From Sabellastarte sp. h YS-2021 (Eukaryota > Annelida > Polychaeta > Sabellida > Sabellidae), in assembly GCA_964017235.1 (NCBI GenBank), contig OZ024927.1, forward strand, positions 24,819,160 to 24,883,159: 64,000 nt of DNA. The letters run 5' to 3'. Shown piece after piece: positions 11,702-24,035 of the stretch; positions within the stretch are counted from its first letter, which is position 1, and each line of letters opens with the position of its first letter. The position numbers and the translations under genes were made by a program. The notes beneath the pieces are model-generated. The model worked only from the letters and a program-made list of their open reading frames with translations, searched no databases and was not told where the DNA came from.

Positions 11702-12478
11702 TTTTTGTATGTAATTAATACACAAAATTAATGATATAATTTAATAATAATAACAAGACATTTTCCATGCCGCCACATCACTCCCTCCTTTTTATAATAA
11801 GAAATTACTGGCTATAAGATCAGTTTCATAATGCATAAAATAACCAATATTTGTAAAATGACCCAAATAATTATTCCCATTGAGTCACTTACTTCATGTA
11901 AACACATAAAAGAAAAACATTTCCAAAATTACACTAAAGACATTGAAATTACTCCCTATAAGAACAGCTTCATAATGAACAAAACATATAACCACCATTT
12001 GTAAATTGACCCAAATAATCATTCCCATTTTGTCTCTTAATTCACGTAAACACATATATACATCTTTCTATTTACAAACAACTTTAATAATACCCATGCA
12101 ATAATCACAATAAGCTAGTGGAATATACCACTCAACATGTGATAAACATCAGGATTCAACAGAAAGACATTTAATAAAACAAAAAAATACCCATTGACAA
12201 ATAATCATAATAAGCTAGTAGAATATACCACTCAGTATGTGATAAACATCAAGATTCAACAGAATGACATTCAAATCGCCATCCACCATTACTTCATTGC
12301 AAACATCTCAGAGAAAATTAATAAACCGTGAAATATACCCGTTGACTATAATCCAAATTTAAGCAACTGAAATGTGGATAAAAGAATCTTCAACCAATTA
12401 AAATAATTAAATTATACCATCCAGAGAGAGTCAAGACAGTTTTTAATACATTTTTAAGTCTAATGTTCCAGTGTCATT
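11702..12478. other. A/C-rich intronic sequence with weak internal duplication
   Basis: No gene is seen. Blocks such as ATAAGCTAGT-GAATATACCACTCA recur about 100 bp apart (about 12110 and 12210), and a CCAAATAAT-ATTCCCAT phrase recurs near 11867 and 12010. This may be the untranslated part of an old retroelement, but nothing diagnostic remains. Confidence 0.4.
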
Positions 12479-14014
12479 AAGCGTCCCTGAAAGGGCGCTT
12501 ATTTGTTTTCGCCTCAGTTTCCTCGCCACCATCGCCACCGCCGCATTATGGTCTCTTTGAATATCTCCCTTATTATTAGAAGGTTTCAAACCATATTTGG
12601 CAGTTATATACCTTAGGCGTGGGAAAATTTTTCTGCATGCTTAAATTTGACCTTTGACCTTTATGAAGGTCACATGATCAAAAACTATTTTTTGAAGTAC
12701 ACCCCGCCCCCCCCCCCCCCCGTCATCACAGTTCAGGAAAATCTACTTGCTACAGAGCCTTATAATTTGACACACCTGTTCATACTATCGAAAACGCGAG
12801 CTGATTAGATTTTGGGAGCAATCCCTTGAAAAATGTCTCATTTATGAGTGATTTTCTGACACCTTCCAATCTGAAAGCCTTAAATTTAGGCCAACCCCCC
12901 TATTATCTTCTTAAGTATTGCATTTAGAGCTATAAAATGTACTGGGAGGTAATAGGAAACCATATGTGGAGAGTCTAAATAGCCGGTCAGTTTTACCCCA
13001 CGGCCCCCCTTATGGGTCAAACTGGGGTCATAAAATAGCTGATTTTCAGTTTTTGCCTTATATCTCCTTTATTGTTGCTTTTATAGCTTCAGAATGTATT
13101 AAGAGGTATTGGGAAAGCATACATGGAGAGTCTAAATAGCCGGTCAGTTTTACCCCCCGACCCCCCCTTATGGGTCAAAGTGGGGTCATAAAATAGCCGA
13201 TTTTGAGTTTTTGCCTTTATCTCCTTTATTGTTGCTTTTATAGCTTCAGAATATATTAAGAGGTATTGGGAAAGCATATATGGAGAGTCTAAATAGCCGG
13301 TCAGTTTTACCCCCTGGCGCCCCTTATGGGTCAAACTGGGGTCATAAAATAGCTGTTTTTGAGTTTTTGCCTTATATCTCCTTTATTGTTGCTTTTATAG
13401 CTTCAGAATGTATTAAGAGGTATTGGGAAAGCATATATGGAGAGTCTAAATAGCCGGTCAGTTTTACCCCCCGACCCCCCCTTATGGGTCAAAGTGGGGT
13501 CATAAAATAGCCGATTTTGAGTTTTTGCCTTTATCTCCTTTATTGTTGCTTTTATAGCTTCAGAATATATTAAGAGGTATTGGGAAAGCATATGTGGAGA
13601 GTCTAAATAACCGGTCAGTTTTACCCCCTGGCGCCCCTTATGGGTCAAACTGGGGTCATAAAATAGCTGTTTTTGAGTTTTTGCCTTATATCTCCTTTAT
13701 TGTTGCTTTTATAGCTTCAGAATGTATTAAGAGGTATTGGGAAAGCATATATGGAGAGTCTAAATAGCCGGTCAGTTTTACCCCCCGACCCTCCCTTATG
13801 GGCCAAACTGGGGTCATAAAATAGCCGATTTTGAGTTTTTGCCTTATATCTCCTTTATTGTTGCTTTTATAGCTTCAGAATGTATTAAGAGGTATTGGGA
13901 AAGCATACGGTGCAGCTTTGTGCATTCTTAGCTTTACAGCATGCTTATTAAAACCACAAAGCATTTTAAACTTTAAGGGACGCTTCGCTTTTGTTAGCAA
14001 AAGCATTCCTCTAG
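12479..14014 (+). mobile_element. Helitron-like element HL1, copy 2, apparently full length
   Basis: The 5' side has a hairpin at 12479-12500 (AAGCG, bulged T, CCCT, loop GAA, AGGG, CGCTT), then a CpG-rich stretch with CGCCACCATCGCCACCGCCG. Next comes unique sequence shared with copy 1, including the empty hAT site at 12778-12785. About six tandem ~157-bp units (ATATCTCCTTTATTGTTGC.. and GGTCAGTTTTACCCC..) follow. The tail ends with the hairpin GCTTTTG-TTAG-CAAAAGC and CTAG at 14011-14014, followed by T. The length is about 1.5 kb with no coding capacity. A poly-C run near 12707 and C-rich runs inside the units may be length-unstable. Confidence 0.75.
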
Positions 14015-14864
14015 TTGTACTAGATGTAATAAAACACAGAATCCTGAGTGGATGGATCTCCAGCAACTTGTCTGGTTCGGGACATCGGGTGTACTAACAA
14101 ACTTCTACATCCTTGTCTTGCCATGAGAAATTGTGAATATCAGAGGTCACAGAGAGGCTTTGGAACGCTTTGAGACATCGGAAATTGGATGGCAAAAGGA
14201 TGGCTGCAATTAGTCTGCAAACACCAGGGGTTGTCAAGGCACACAAGCTTCAGGACATGGTTTCTGACAGCAGATCCTCATTATGGAACAAGAGTTTTCT
14301 GAATGTTGTGCCCTACCATTTACGTGTCAAATTTGCCTACTTTTGAATTTTGTTTTTTTGTAACATTTCAGTAGTTTCTTCAAGGAGATTTTCAAAATTT
14401 TGGCCGAGTTCACAATTTTGATCAGAAATTTGAAATTCATCCCCAAAACTGGGAGTACAAATTTTGATAGGTTCCTTGTCATGAATAAACATGTGTGTAT
14501 CTAGGATCTCTTTGTTCAAACAATTGAAGTTACAAAGTCCATAGGTCTAAAGTTGTGATTAGCCCCGTGGAACCTCAAATTTGCAGGACACTACATTGAT
14601 TTCAGACATGTGTTGTAATTTTCAAATGTTGGACCATGTAACTTTTGTTAAATCTTGTTTTAAAATGACATCACAAGGGGCATTTATAGCCTCATGACTG
14701 GAACTCGTGCATTCTCCTCCTGTGGCGAGACAAATCTGTCACTAATTTGCCACACTTAGGGCACAATTTCAGACTCTTTTCCAGATCAGCTGGTTTGCTT
14801 TGAGTCCTGGCAACCTTCATATCCTAAAAAAAACATCATTTAGAATCTGCACAACAGATGACAT
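14015..14864 (-). other. 3' region of the Gypsy element; possible polypurine tract and LTR start
   Basis: This lies directly downstream (on the - strand) of the integrase stop. On the - strand a purine run AGGAGGAGAA (about 14712-14721 on +) is followed at once by TG, as expected for a polypurine tract preceding a 3' LTR. I could not find a matching second LTR on the other side of the element, so the LTR assignment is tentative. No gene is seen. Confidence 0.35.
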
Positions 14865-15903
14865 TTATTCTGTATCTGGGATTTTGTGGCCATACCAGTC
14901 AGGGGATTTCCTAGTTCTCTGGGGTCTAGTTTGGTTATCCTCATTTGGTTTTAAGTTTTCTTCTAAAATTTGTTCAGCCTCAGAAGGTAGTAGCATTTTT
15001 GGGACTGGTTGCCTTAAAGTGTGGGCCCAAGAAGTATCGACTTCCTTTCTTGTGTGAGCTGGTTTTAACCTATCATAATTGGCTATAAAAGGTTGAGAGT
15101 TAATGTTTTCCTGTAGCCTATAAATCCTTTCTGATATCTTTGTTACAACTACAAATGGACCCCTCCATTTATAAAACCTTTCCTTCCCAGAATTTTCTTT
15201 GACAGGGTTGTAGTAATATACCAGAGAGCCTACCTTGTAGGGAGTTTCTTTCAGCCGGTTGTTATAATTCTTTTCTTGTCTGATAGATGCTTTTTGGTTC
15301 TGCCCTCGTGCCAAATCATGGGCTTGCTTGAGTTTTGTTTTAAGTTTTTGGACATACTCTGAAACATTCTTGTAAGAACCTCTGTCCGTATTTCCAGTTG
15401 GACTGGCCAGATCTATTGGTAGAGTGGCTTCCCGGCCATAAACCATGAAATAAGGAGTTTGTCCAGTTGATTCTTGGATACTTGAATTGTATGCCAAGAT
15501 GCAAAGCCTAATAAAATCATCCCAAGCAAATGGATTTTCATAAATGGTACAATTTAGGATGTTACATAGGGTCTGGTTTAGCCTTTCCACAAAACCGTCA
15601 CTCTGCGGCCTCATTGGAGTGGTACGTGTTTACGTATCAATACCTAATAGCCTACAAGTCTCAGAGAATAGTGTCCCATCAAAATTTGATCCTTGATCAG
15701 TGTGGATTTCAAAAGGAGAACCAAAATAGCCCACCCAGTTGTCAATCAAAGCCTGAGCCACAGTTTTTGCGGTCATGTCTTTCAAGGGTATAGATACAGC
15801 ATATTTTGTGAAATAGTCACCCACAACCAGAAGCCAAGTATTGTCATTATCAGTGGTTGTGAATGGACCCATAATATCTGCCGCAATGCGTTCAAAAGGG
15901 GCG
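14865..15903 (-). pseudogene. pol: Gypsy pol, integrase catalytic core and C-terminal part
   Basis: The frame at 14865-15614 together with 15630-15872 reads as a Ty3/Gypsy integrase. AAD-I-MGPF opens the catalytic core (first Asp), HTDQGSNFDG carries the second, and PQSDGFVERLNQTL carries the Glu, so the DDE triad is present. FKWRGPF-like and NYDRLKPAH motifs follow in the C-terminal domain; there is no chromodomain. An in-frame stop (near 15630) separates the second and third catalytic residues. The N-terminal HHCC zinc-binding segment appears to be missing: the spacer at 15905-16432 jumps from a G-rich run straight to the core. Integrases of this type insert the retrotransposon cDNA; this copy is inactive. 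Confidence 0.85.
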
Positions 15904-15904
15904 C

Positions 15905-17570
15905 CTACCTGAATTTTGACCAGAGTTCTGTAAAATCCAAGGTGCCCCCCCCCCCCCCCCCCGTGACACTGTCATGTAACTGTTCTAGCACGGAATCTCT
16001 ATATTGCATTGGTAATATTAACTGGTCCCAGCATTTTTGGCCATTTGTACTCTCCCATTTCCTGAAAAGGATCCCTTCATGGATATGGAGCCTTAACCTT
16101 TTGGAATCTGAGCTCAGGTTAGAAACCGTTGACCAATTTGGCTTCTCAGTTCCACTTTCTATAAACCGGTAGACTGGTCCTATATCAGGATCATTTGCCT
16201 GAGCCTGGCCTAACTTTCTGCTAGTGTCTGAGTTAAAACTACCTGAATTTGTGCACTTTATCACCTGTGTGGCCCTCACACCCACCTCTTTTTCCATAAG
16301 ATCCTCACCAACCTGAATTCCAATATCTCTCTGTAATCGTATTTCCAGATTAACTGGTGCCTCATATTCAAACTCTGCGAATTTTTGACACTGACATTTT
16401 TTGCCACCGCATGTAACCTCTTTTCTGCTCAAAGCATCTGCATTGCCATGTTTTACCCCAGCCCTTGTTATTATTTCAAAATCAAATGGTTGCAGGAAAT
16501 CTAGTGATCAGTTCTAACTTTAAAGTGTTTCCCTAAAAGATAGTCTTTAAACACTTTGACGTGATGGACAATGGCCAGTAGCTCTTTTCTAGTGACACAG
16601 TAATTTCTTTCTTGCTGGGAGAGAGCCCTACTACCATAACGTATGACAACCTCCTTGTCATTTTGTATCTGAGACAATACAGCACCTATCCCTACATCGG
16701 AGGCATCAGCATCTAGAATGAAAAGGCCATCAATCTTTGGGATACCCTAATATAGGTGCCGATACTAGTAGTTCTTTCAACTTATCAAAAGAGTGTTGAC
16801 AATTTTCATCCCATTTGAATTCTACTTTTGTTGATGTCAATTCAGTGAGAGGTTTAGCTAGGGTCGAGTAATTTGCTATAAACTTCTTGTAATAGTTACA
16901 AAGCCCCAGAAAACTTTTCAGCTCCTTTACAGTTGATGGAACTTTCCATGACCTAACGGAGTCAACTTTGGATGGGTCACAAGATACCCCCTTGTCACTC
17001 ACAATGTGCCCCAAAAATTGCACACTTTTTTGGAACAAAAAACACTTGTTTGGTTTTACATAATATTGTTTCCATAAGTCTCTGAAATGTAGCACAAGCC
17101 GACGACAGACCAAAAGGCATAACCTCCCATTCAAACAAACCTTTTCTGGTACAAAATGCAGTTTTTCCTTTGGAATTTTCACTCATTTTTACCTGCCAAT
17201 AGCCTGAAGCCAAATCAGTACTGCAAAATCAACGGGCCTGAGAAAGTTGTGAAATGCATTGATTTACAGTTGGTAATGGGTAGGCATCTTAATGTAGAGC
17301 ACTTGTTGACCTCACGATAATCTATGCACATCCTATAAGTGTTGTCCTTCTTTTTGACCATGACTATGGGTGAAGCCCAAGGAGATTTGCTATGTTTGAT
17401 CAACCCCTTTTCTAAGAGATCTTCAACAATTTTGTCAGCGGCAAACCTTTGTTCTGGCCCAATTCGCCTCGGATTTTGTTTAATGGGTGGGACATCACTT
17501 GTTACTATCTCATGCTCAATGATATCACAGAAACCTATATCAAAATCATTTTTTGAGAACTGACCTGCAT
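15905..17570 (-). pseudogene. pol: Gypsy pol copy 1: reverse transcriptase, RNase H, integrase linker
   Basis: In - strand order: RT fingers (RRIGPEQRFAADKIVEDLLE, then SPWASPIVMVKKKDNTYRMC, near 17570-17300); a frameshift; [11 protein letters not shown] with the motif A Asp (about 17213); [17 protein letters not shown] (motif B); then, across another frameshift, [19 protein letters not shown] and FLGLCNYYKKFI (thumb). The segment that should carry the catalytic Y-x-D-D box, some 35-40 residues, is absent between them. RNase H follows (LDADASDVGIGAVLS, QERNYCVTRKELLAIV, NADALSRKE) and then a linker with QLHDSVTGGG encoded by the poly-C tract. The element cannot encode an active RT. Confidence 0.85.
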
Positions 17571-17607
17571 ACTTGATCAAGAATTGTTTGAGCTCCTCAC
17601 TTTCACT
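15911..17607 (-). repeat. Gypsy pol internal tandem duplication, copy 1 (1697 bp)
   Basis: A direct repeat of the segment at 17608-19313. It starts GAATTTTGACCAGAG and ends CTCCTCACTTTCACT. The two copies look identical except for a poly-C tract (18 C here, 27 C in copy 2, accounting for all 9 bp of length difference) and one base in the stretch CGGAATCTCT versus CGGAATCCCT. The copies abut at 17607/17608. Confidence 0.9.
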
Positions 17608-19313
17608 GAATTTTGACCAGAGTTCTGTAAAATCCAAGGTGCCCCCCCCCCCCCCCCCCCCCCCCCCCGTGACACTGTCATGTAACTGTTCTAGCACGGA
17701 ATCCCTATATTGCATTGGTAATATTAACTGGTCCCAGCATTTTTGGCCATTTGTACTCTCCCATTTCCTGAAAAGGATCCCTTCATGGATATGGAGCCTT
17801 AACCTTTTGGAATCTGAGCTCAGGTTAGAAACCGTTGACCAATTTGGCTTCTCAGTTCCACTTTCTATAAACCGGTAGACTGGTCCTATATCAGGATCAT
17901 TTGCCTGAGCCTGGCCTAACTTTCTGCTAGTGTCTGAGTTAAAACTACCTGAATTTGTGCACTTTATCACCTGTGTGGCCCTCACACCCACCTCTTTTTC
18001 CATAAGATCCTCACCAACCTGAATTCCAATATCTCTCTGTAATCGTATTTCCAGATTAACTGGTGCCTCATATTCAAACTCTGCGAATTTTTGACACTGA
18101 CATTTTTTGCCACCGCATGTAACCTCTTTTCTGCTCAAAGCATCTGCATTGCCATGTTTTACCCCAGCCCTTGTTATTATTTCAAAATCAAATGGTTGCA
18201 GGAAATCTAGTGATCAGTTCTAACTTTAAAGTGTTTCCCTAAAAGATAGTCTTTAAACACTTTGACGTGATGGACAATGGCCAGTAGCTCTTTTCTAGTG
18301 ACACAGTAATTTCTTTCTTGCTGGGAGAGAGCCCTACTACCATAACGTATGACAACCTCCTTGTCATTTTGTATCTGAGACAATACAGCACCTATCCCTA
18401 CATCGGAGGCATCAGCATCTAGAATGAAAAGGCCATCAATCTTTGGGATACCCTAATATAGGTGCCGATACTAGTAGTTCTTTCAACTTATCAAAAGAGT
18501 GTTGACAATTTTCATCCCATTTGAATTCTACTTTTGTTGATGTCAATTCAGTGAGAGGTTTAGCTAGGGTCGAGTAATTTGCTATAAACTTCTTGTAATA
18601 GTTACAAAGCCCCAGAAAACTTTTCAGCTCCTTTACAGTTGATGGAACTTTCCATGACCTAACGGAGTCAACTTTGGATGGGTCACAAGATACCCCCTTG
18701 TCACTCACAATGTGCCCCAAAAATTGCACACTTTTTTGGAACAAAAAACACTTGTTTGGTTTTACATAATATTGTTTCCATAAGTCTCTGAAATGTAGCA
18801 CAAGCCGACGACAGACCAAAAGGCATAACCTCCCATTCAAACAAACCTTTTCTGGTACAAAATGCAGTTTTTCCTTTGGAATTTTCACTCATTTTTACCT
18901 GCCAATAGCCTGAAGCCAAATCAGTACTGCAAAATCAACGGGCCTGAGAAAGTTGTGAAATGCATTGATTTACAGTTGGTAATGGGTAGGCATCTTAATG
19001 TAGAGCACTTGTTGACCTCACGATAATCTATGCACATCCTATAAGTGTTGTCCTTCTTTTTGACCATGACTATGGGTGAAGCCCAAGGAGATTTGCTATG
19101 TTTGATCAACCCCTTTTCTAAGAGATCTTCAACAATTTTGTCAGCGGCAAACCTTTGTTCTGGCCCAATTCGCCTCGGATTTTGTTTAATGGGTGGGACA
19201 TCACTTGTTACTATCTCATGCTCAATGATATCACAGAAACCTATATCAAAATCATTTTTTGAGAACTGACCTGCATACTTGATCAAGAATTGTTTGAGCT
19301 CCTCACTTTCACT
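17608..19313 (-). repeat. Gypsy pol internal tandem duplication, copy 2 (1706 bp)
   Basis: Second copy of the segment at 15911-17607, with the same boundaries and the longer 27-C tract. To its right the original pol sequence continues (GCTGTCGAGATG). To the left of copy 1 the integrase continues, so the ancestral arrangement had one copy. At the junction the integrase linker is joined in frame to pre-RT sequence, creating a chimeric open frame at 17215-18138. Confidence 0.9.
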
Positions 19314-19685
19314 GCTGTCGAGATGTTTAGTGCTTTTCCCAAACAGATCTAATAGATGTTCTGGAAGGTCATTACATACCTCATCAGTTTGTTTGACTTC
19401 ACTTGCACTGCAAAGGCTCACATTTTCAGGATCAAAAATCTCACTTACCTGTAAATCTGTCTCCCACACTGGTACTAGCATCCCCAGAGTTTCATTGGGT
19501 TCAATTACCACTGTGTTTTCATTTGGATTGAGTATTGATATGGGAATACAACTATCACTGCTTTTATGCAGAGATTTTGCTGGTAGAACACCATATTTAT
19601 GAACTACAGACCTCACACTTTGCAGCATCATGGCTGACTCCTTTTGTTTCTTTCCATATTTGTTCCTAACACTGCCCCATACCAT
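17608..19685 (-). pseudogene. pol: Gypsy pol copy 2: pre-RT region, RT, RNase H and linker
   Basis: The frame at 18921-19685 begins in the region between protease and RT and runs into the same RT fingers as copy 1 (NDFDIGFCDIIEHEIVTSD, RRIGPEQRFAADK, CIDYREVNK), then shifts frame. The palm fragment at 18701-18919 ([22 protein letters not shown]) and the thumb at 18436-18888 repeat copy 1 exactly, including the same missing Y-x-D-D segment. That deletion therefore predates the duplication. RNase H and linker follow at about 17640-18440. Confidence 0.85.
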
Positions 19686-19702
19686 TGAGGTCTTACCTGG
19701 TG

Positions 19703-20197
19703 CTAGACTAATGGTTTGCTTTGAATAAACTTTACAGGAAAGTGGTACACCACTATTATCTTCAATTGGAATAGATCTTGTAAAGAGTCGATGTTCTCAA
19801 AATCAGCCTTTAAACGTAGTTTCTGTAAGTCAGTTATGCCAATAATGGCCTCATCTGTGAAATTCCCAATGAGAAAATCCACCGTTTGGATAAAGTCACC
19901 TATCTGAATTGGAATTTTAGCCTGCCCAAGGGCTTTTTGCACCTCACCATTAGCGAACTTTATTTTGTAGTTGGAACTATGTAATGCTGGTCTAATGTCA
20001 TCTGTTAACTCATCATAGACTCGCTGGTTTAACAGTGACATAGTTGCCCCGGAGTCTACCAATAACCTCACTGGAATACTAGAAAAATCTGTCCCTAATC
20101 TCGTTCTATATACATACCCATACCAGGATTTGATTCTGGGTTGTATCTCATATCCTGAGAATTTGAAATTGGCTGGACAGGTAACTGCAGAGTACAT
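19703..20197 (-). pseudogene. pol: Gypsy aspartic protease region
   Basis: The open frame contains LLVDSGATMSLL, the D-S/T-G active site of retropepsins, about one third of the way in, then an IIGITDL motif about 80 residues later that matches the conserved I-I/L-G flap-and-helix region. Retropepsins cleave the Gag-Pol polyprotein. It sits between the Gag zinc knuckle and the pre-RT region, the expected Ty3/Gypsy order. The frame differs from Gag upstream, so either frameshifting or decay separates them. Confidence 0.8.
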
Positions 20198-20249
20198 TTC
20201 AAGACTGACTGTTCATCTGGGCAGTTTGGGGCACTAGATGGGACTTCAC

Positions 20250-21418
20250 CTACTTGCCCCCCAGTGGTGACCCCGTGGAGTTTAAACATTTTCCCCCATT
20301 GGTGGTTTGACTCTGTTGTTTAGTCCTTGGTCTACTTTGATCAGATTTGGATGGACACTCATTTGCCCAGTGGCCAAGTTCCGAGCATATATGACACGGA
20401 CTGTTTTGTGGAGTTTTCTTCACAATTTTAGCTTTGTTTTCTTTACCACTGTCTCCTGACTTTGCTACTTCTTTTGACTTAGTTATCACTTGTTTACATA
20501 CCTTTGAAATCAACTCTGTCAAGTCCTCCTTTGACTCATCAATCTGGTTTCTGGCTTCATCTAGATGTTCAATTGCCCGAAAATTAGCACCCTTTTTATT
20601 CTCAAAACCCCTTTTACTGGCAATTATTTGTTCAAGGCGAGCACTATAAGGTACTGCCTCTCTCAGTGATATCATGCCTTGAAGGCAATCCATTCAAAAA
20701 ACCCTTATCTTATCTTATCTTGTGCATTGTAGTTTGGATAAGCCCTCTCTACCAGTTGTCGAGCCCTTTCGCCAAACATGGGAATTGATTCATCTTGTCC
20801 ATTCCTACAGTTTCCCAATTTTATTAGAGCATCTTCCCTGTCATTTGAAATGCCATGAACCGCATCTAACCTGGCAACTAAGTGCTCATGCCTAAAAGGA
20901 TGTTTCATACCTGCTGTAATACCTGTCAGACTGCCCTGGAGTGCAGCCATCAACTTCAAACATTTAGTTTTTGCAGACCATTCTGCTTGACTGGCAATTG
21001 CTTCAAAGTGTTTTATATGTGAACCAGTCGGTTTCTCGTTCGAAAAAAGGCCTTACCTTGACACTCAGATCTTCTCTATAGTAGTAGTCATCAGATAAAT
21101 CATGTTGGTAGTCCCTAAACCTTCTCCCAGAGTTCGGCCAGGTTGGCCCATGTCTTGGACTGGGATTTGGTCCAGTATACCCAACCCTATTCCTTGGATT
21201 GTAATACCCAGAAGGGAGTGGTGGAGTTGAACCCCTATATGTATCCCTTTCAAAGTACCTACCTTGTTGAAAGTCTTTGGTGGCGACCCAAAAGTATGAA
21301 CAGTCGCACTGACATCTCTTAGGTCTGGATCAGACCCAGTTTCATCCCTCACTTCATACCCACCTGAATCAGCTGAGTCATACTGATCATACTGATATAC
21401 TGTATTGTGAATTTTCAC
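20250..21418 (-). pseudogene. gag: Gypsy gag with CCHC zinc knuckle, frameshifted
   Basis: Three pieces in order on the - strand: an N-terminal fragment (21065-21418) rich in Asp, Tyr and Arg; a capsid-like fragment (20705-20959) with MAALQGSLTGI and DREDALIKLGNCRNGQDESI; and a C-terminal fragment (20250-20693) with SARLEQIIASKRGFENKK and CHICSELGHWANECP, a C-x2-C-x4-H-x4-C knuckle for RNA packaging. Frameshifts divide the pieces. The gag start is immediately adjacent to satellite sequence at 21420, so no 5' LTR or leader lies where expected. Confidence 0.75.
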
Positions 21419-21419
21419 A

Positions 21420-23287
21420 GCTGTAACTCCATAGCTAACTGAGTAATAGCTACTTTGATGATAACCATAATGAGTAAATGGCTTATATCTTCAAAAGTAT
21501 TGCAGCTACACAATTTCTCTCAAATAAGTTGTTCATCTACTTTTTGTGAACTGTAACATATTTAAGTTTCACAACTGTTGCTCAATGTACAAGTGAGTAA
21601 TGGCTACTTTATTGCTACTTTTGGTGAAAATGTGAAAAATGACAAATATCTCGCAAACCGTAATAGCTACTTTGTCAATTTTTAATGATAACCATAATGA
21701 GTAAATCCTTATATCTTCAAAAGTATTGCAGCTACACAATTTCTCTCAAATAAGTTGTTCATCTACTTTTTAAGTCATTCATCTACTTTTGGGAGAGCTT
21801 TCACATGGTGAAGTTTCAGACTCGTAGCTAATTACTCACCTACTGAAAATGAGTAAATGCGAATTATCTCTAAAAGTATTGCAGATAGCCAATTTTTCTC
21901 AAATAACTCATTCACCTACTTTTGGGAGAGCTTTCACTTGGTGAAGTTTCAGACCCATAGCTAATTACTCACCTACTGAAAATGAGTAAATGCGAATTAT
22001 CGCTAAAAGTATTGCAGATAGCCAATTTTTCTCAAATAACTCATTCACCTACTTTTGGGAGAGCTTTCACTTGGTGAAGTTTCAGACCCATAGCTAATTA
22101 CTCACCTACTCAAAATGAGTAAATGCGAATTATCTCTAAAAGTATTGCAGATAGCCAATTTTTCTCAAATAACTCATTCACCTACTTTTGGGAGAGCTTT
22201 CACTTGGTGAAGTTTCAGACCCATAGCTAATTACTCACCTACTCAAAATGAGTAAATGCGAAGTATCTGTAAAAGTATTGCAGATAGCCAATTTTTCTCA
22301 AATAACTCCTTCATCTACTTTTGGGAGAGCTTTCACATGGTGAAGTTTCAGACCCATAGATAATTACTCACCTACTGAAAATGAGTAAATGCGAATTATC
22401 GCTAAAAGTATTGCAGATAGCCAATTTTTCTCAAATAACTCGTTCACCTACTTTTGGAAGAGCTTTCACATGGTGAAGTTTCAGACCCATAGCTAATTAC
22501 TCACCTACTGAAAATGAGTAAATGCGAATTATCTCTAAAGGTATTGCAGATGGCCAATTTTTCTCAAATAACTCATTCACCTACTTTTGGGAGAACTTTC
22601 ACTTGGTGAAGTTTCACACCCATAGCTAATTACTCACCTACTGAAAATGAGTAAATGCGAATTATCGCTAAAAGTATTGCAGATAGCCAATTTTTCTCAA
22701 ATAACTCATTCACCTACTTTTGGGAGAACTTTCACTTGGTGAAGTTTCACACCCATAGCTAATTACTCGCCTACTCAAAATGAGTAAATGCGAATTATCG
22801 CTAAAAGTATTGCAGATAGCCAATTTTTCTCAAATAACTCATTCACCTACTTTTGGGAGAGCTTTCACTTGGTGAAGTTTCAGACCCATAGCTAATTACT
22901 CACCTACTCAAAATGAGTAAATGCGAATTATCTCTAAAAGTATTGCAGATAGCCAATTTTTCTCAAATAACTCATTCATCTACTTTTGGGAGAGCTTTCA
23001 CATGGTGAAGTTTCAGACCCATAGATAATTACTCACCTACTCAAAATGAGTAAATGCGAATTATCTCTTAAAAGTATTGTACTTAGCCAATTTTTCTCAA
23101 ATAACTCATTGCAATTTTTGAAAGCTGTAGGTCCATAGCTAACTCAGTAATAGCTACTTTGACTTTTTTGATTTAAATAATTTATAACAGCAAAACTATT
23201 CAATTTAAAGGAGTTTTGTCAAATATGTTGTTCACCTACTATTTGATGTAGTGCGGCGGGAGATCATACCACGGCAGTGGTCTTGTT
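21420..23287 (+). mobile_element. Helentron-like element with 133-bp tandem array
   Basis: About ten to eleven head-to-tail units between 21780 and 23130 (TATCTCT or TATCGCT words at 21865, 21998 and 22131 give a 133-bp period), preceded by diverged units from 21420. The right end has GCGGCGGGAGAT, a hairpin ACCAC-GGCA-GTGGT at 23268-23281 and CTTGTT at 23282-23287, the same end as at 2842-2860. No 5' palindrome is visible; the left side abuts the Gypsy gag start. There is no coding. Confidence 0.7.
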
Positions 23288-24035
23288 TATATATGTAAAT
23301 GTCTGTATATACTTAACATGTGTGTTTGTCACTTTGTTAAGAAACTGCAATTCCTTATATCACTACTATCTGATTGAAATAATTAGCCATTCTGGATGCC
23401 TTAATGCAAGTTAGAACCACTTAGTGGGGTGTAGGACCTCAACAGATGTCTTGGTGCACACCCCTTATCGAACCAAAGTTGAGCACCGTTTACAGCGTCA
23501 TTAGTAACATTCGAGCATCCTTGCAATTGCTACATTAAGATACTCTTTGTCATATACTAAACTAAGTGAGATGAAATAATAATGAGCATGAAATGATTAA
23601 GTCAAGTAAATTAAATCACAAAAGCAATTACTCCCAAATGAACCAAAGGTCACACCTTCTACTAAATGCTCCAATCCAAGATAATCAAAATAAAGCCTAG
23701 GGAACAGAATCAAGATTTGAAGTGACACCGGTAATTCTCTACAAAATAATGACACTAGCTATTTGAAATATAAGTTTATATCATCCCTCATACTGCTGAG
23801 CTCAAGGTACAATAATACAGGATGATGTACCGTTCGACTAGGCGCACACACTAAGATCAAGCCTTTTAACAGCTTATAATAAAATTTTGACAGATCAACA
23901 CAATGGGTTCATAACTACATCAGTACTCCAACAATGAACAAACCATTCAACAGCAAAATAACAAAACACAAAACAGACAAATTCTTGAATAACCAGGATT
24001 AAATTCAAGAAAAACAACATACCAATTGGTTAAGC
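23288..24035. other. A/C-rich sequence, possibly retroelement leader
   Basis: Noncoding and rich in A and C on the + strand, like 36455-36920 on the other side of the TTAA element. Removing that element would make the two segments continuous. This fits a long untranslated leader of the - strand Gypsy element, but no sequence match proves it. Confidence 0.35.

Noticed and set aside
13089..14066. Minus-strand frames with MTHKGRQGVKLTGYLDSP repeats
   Set aside because: Read-through of the 157-bp HL1 units; not a protein repeat gene.
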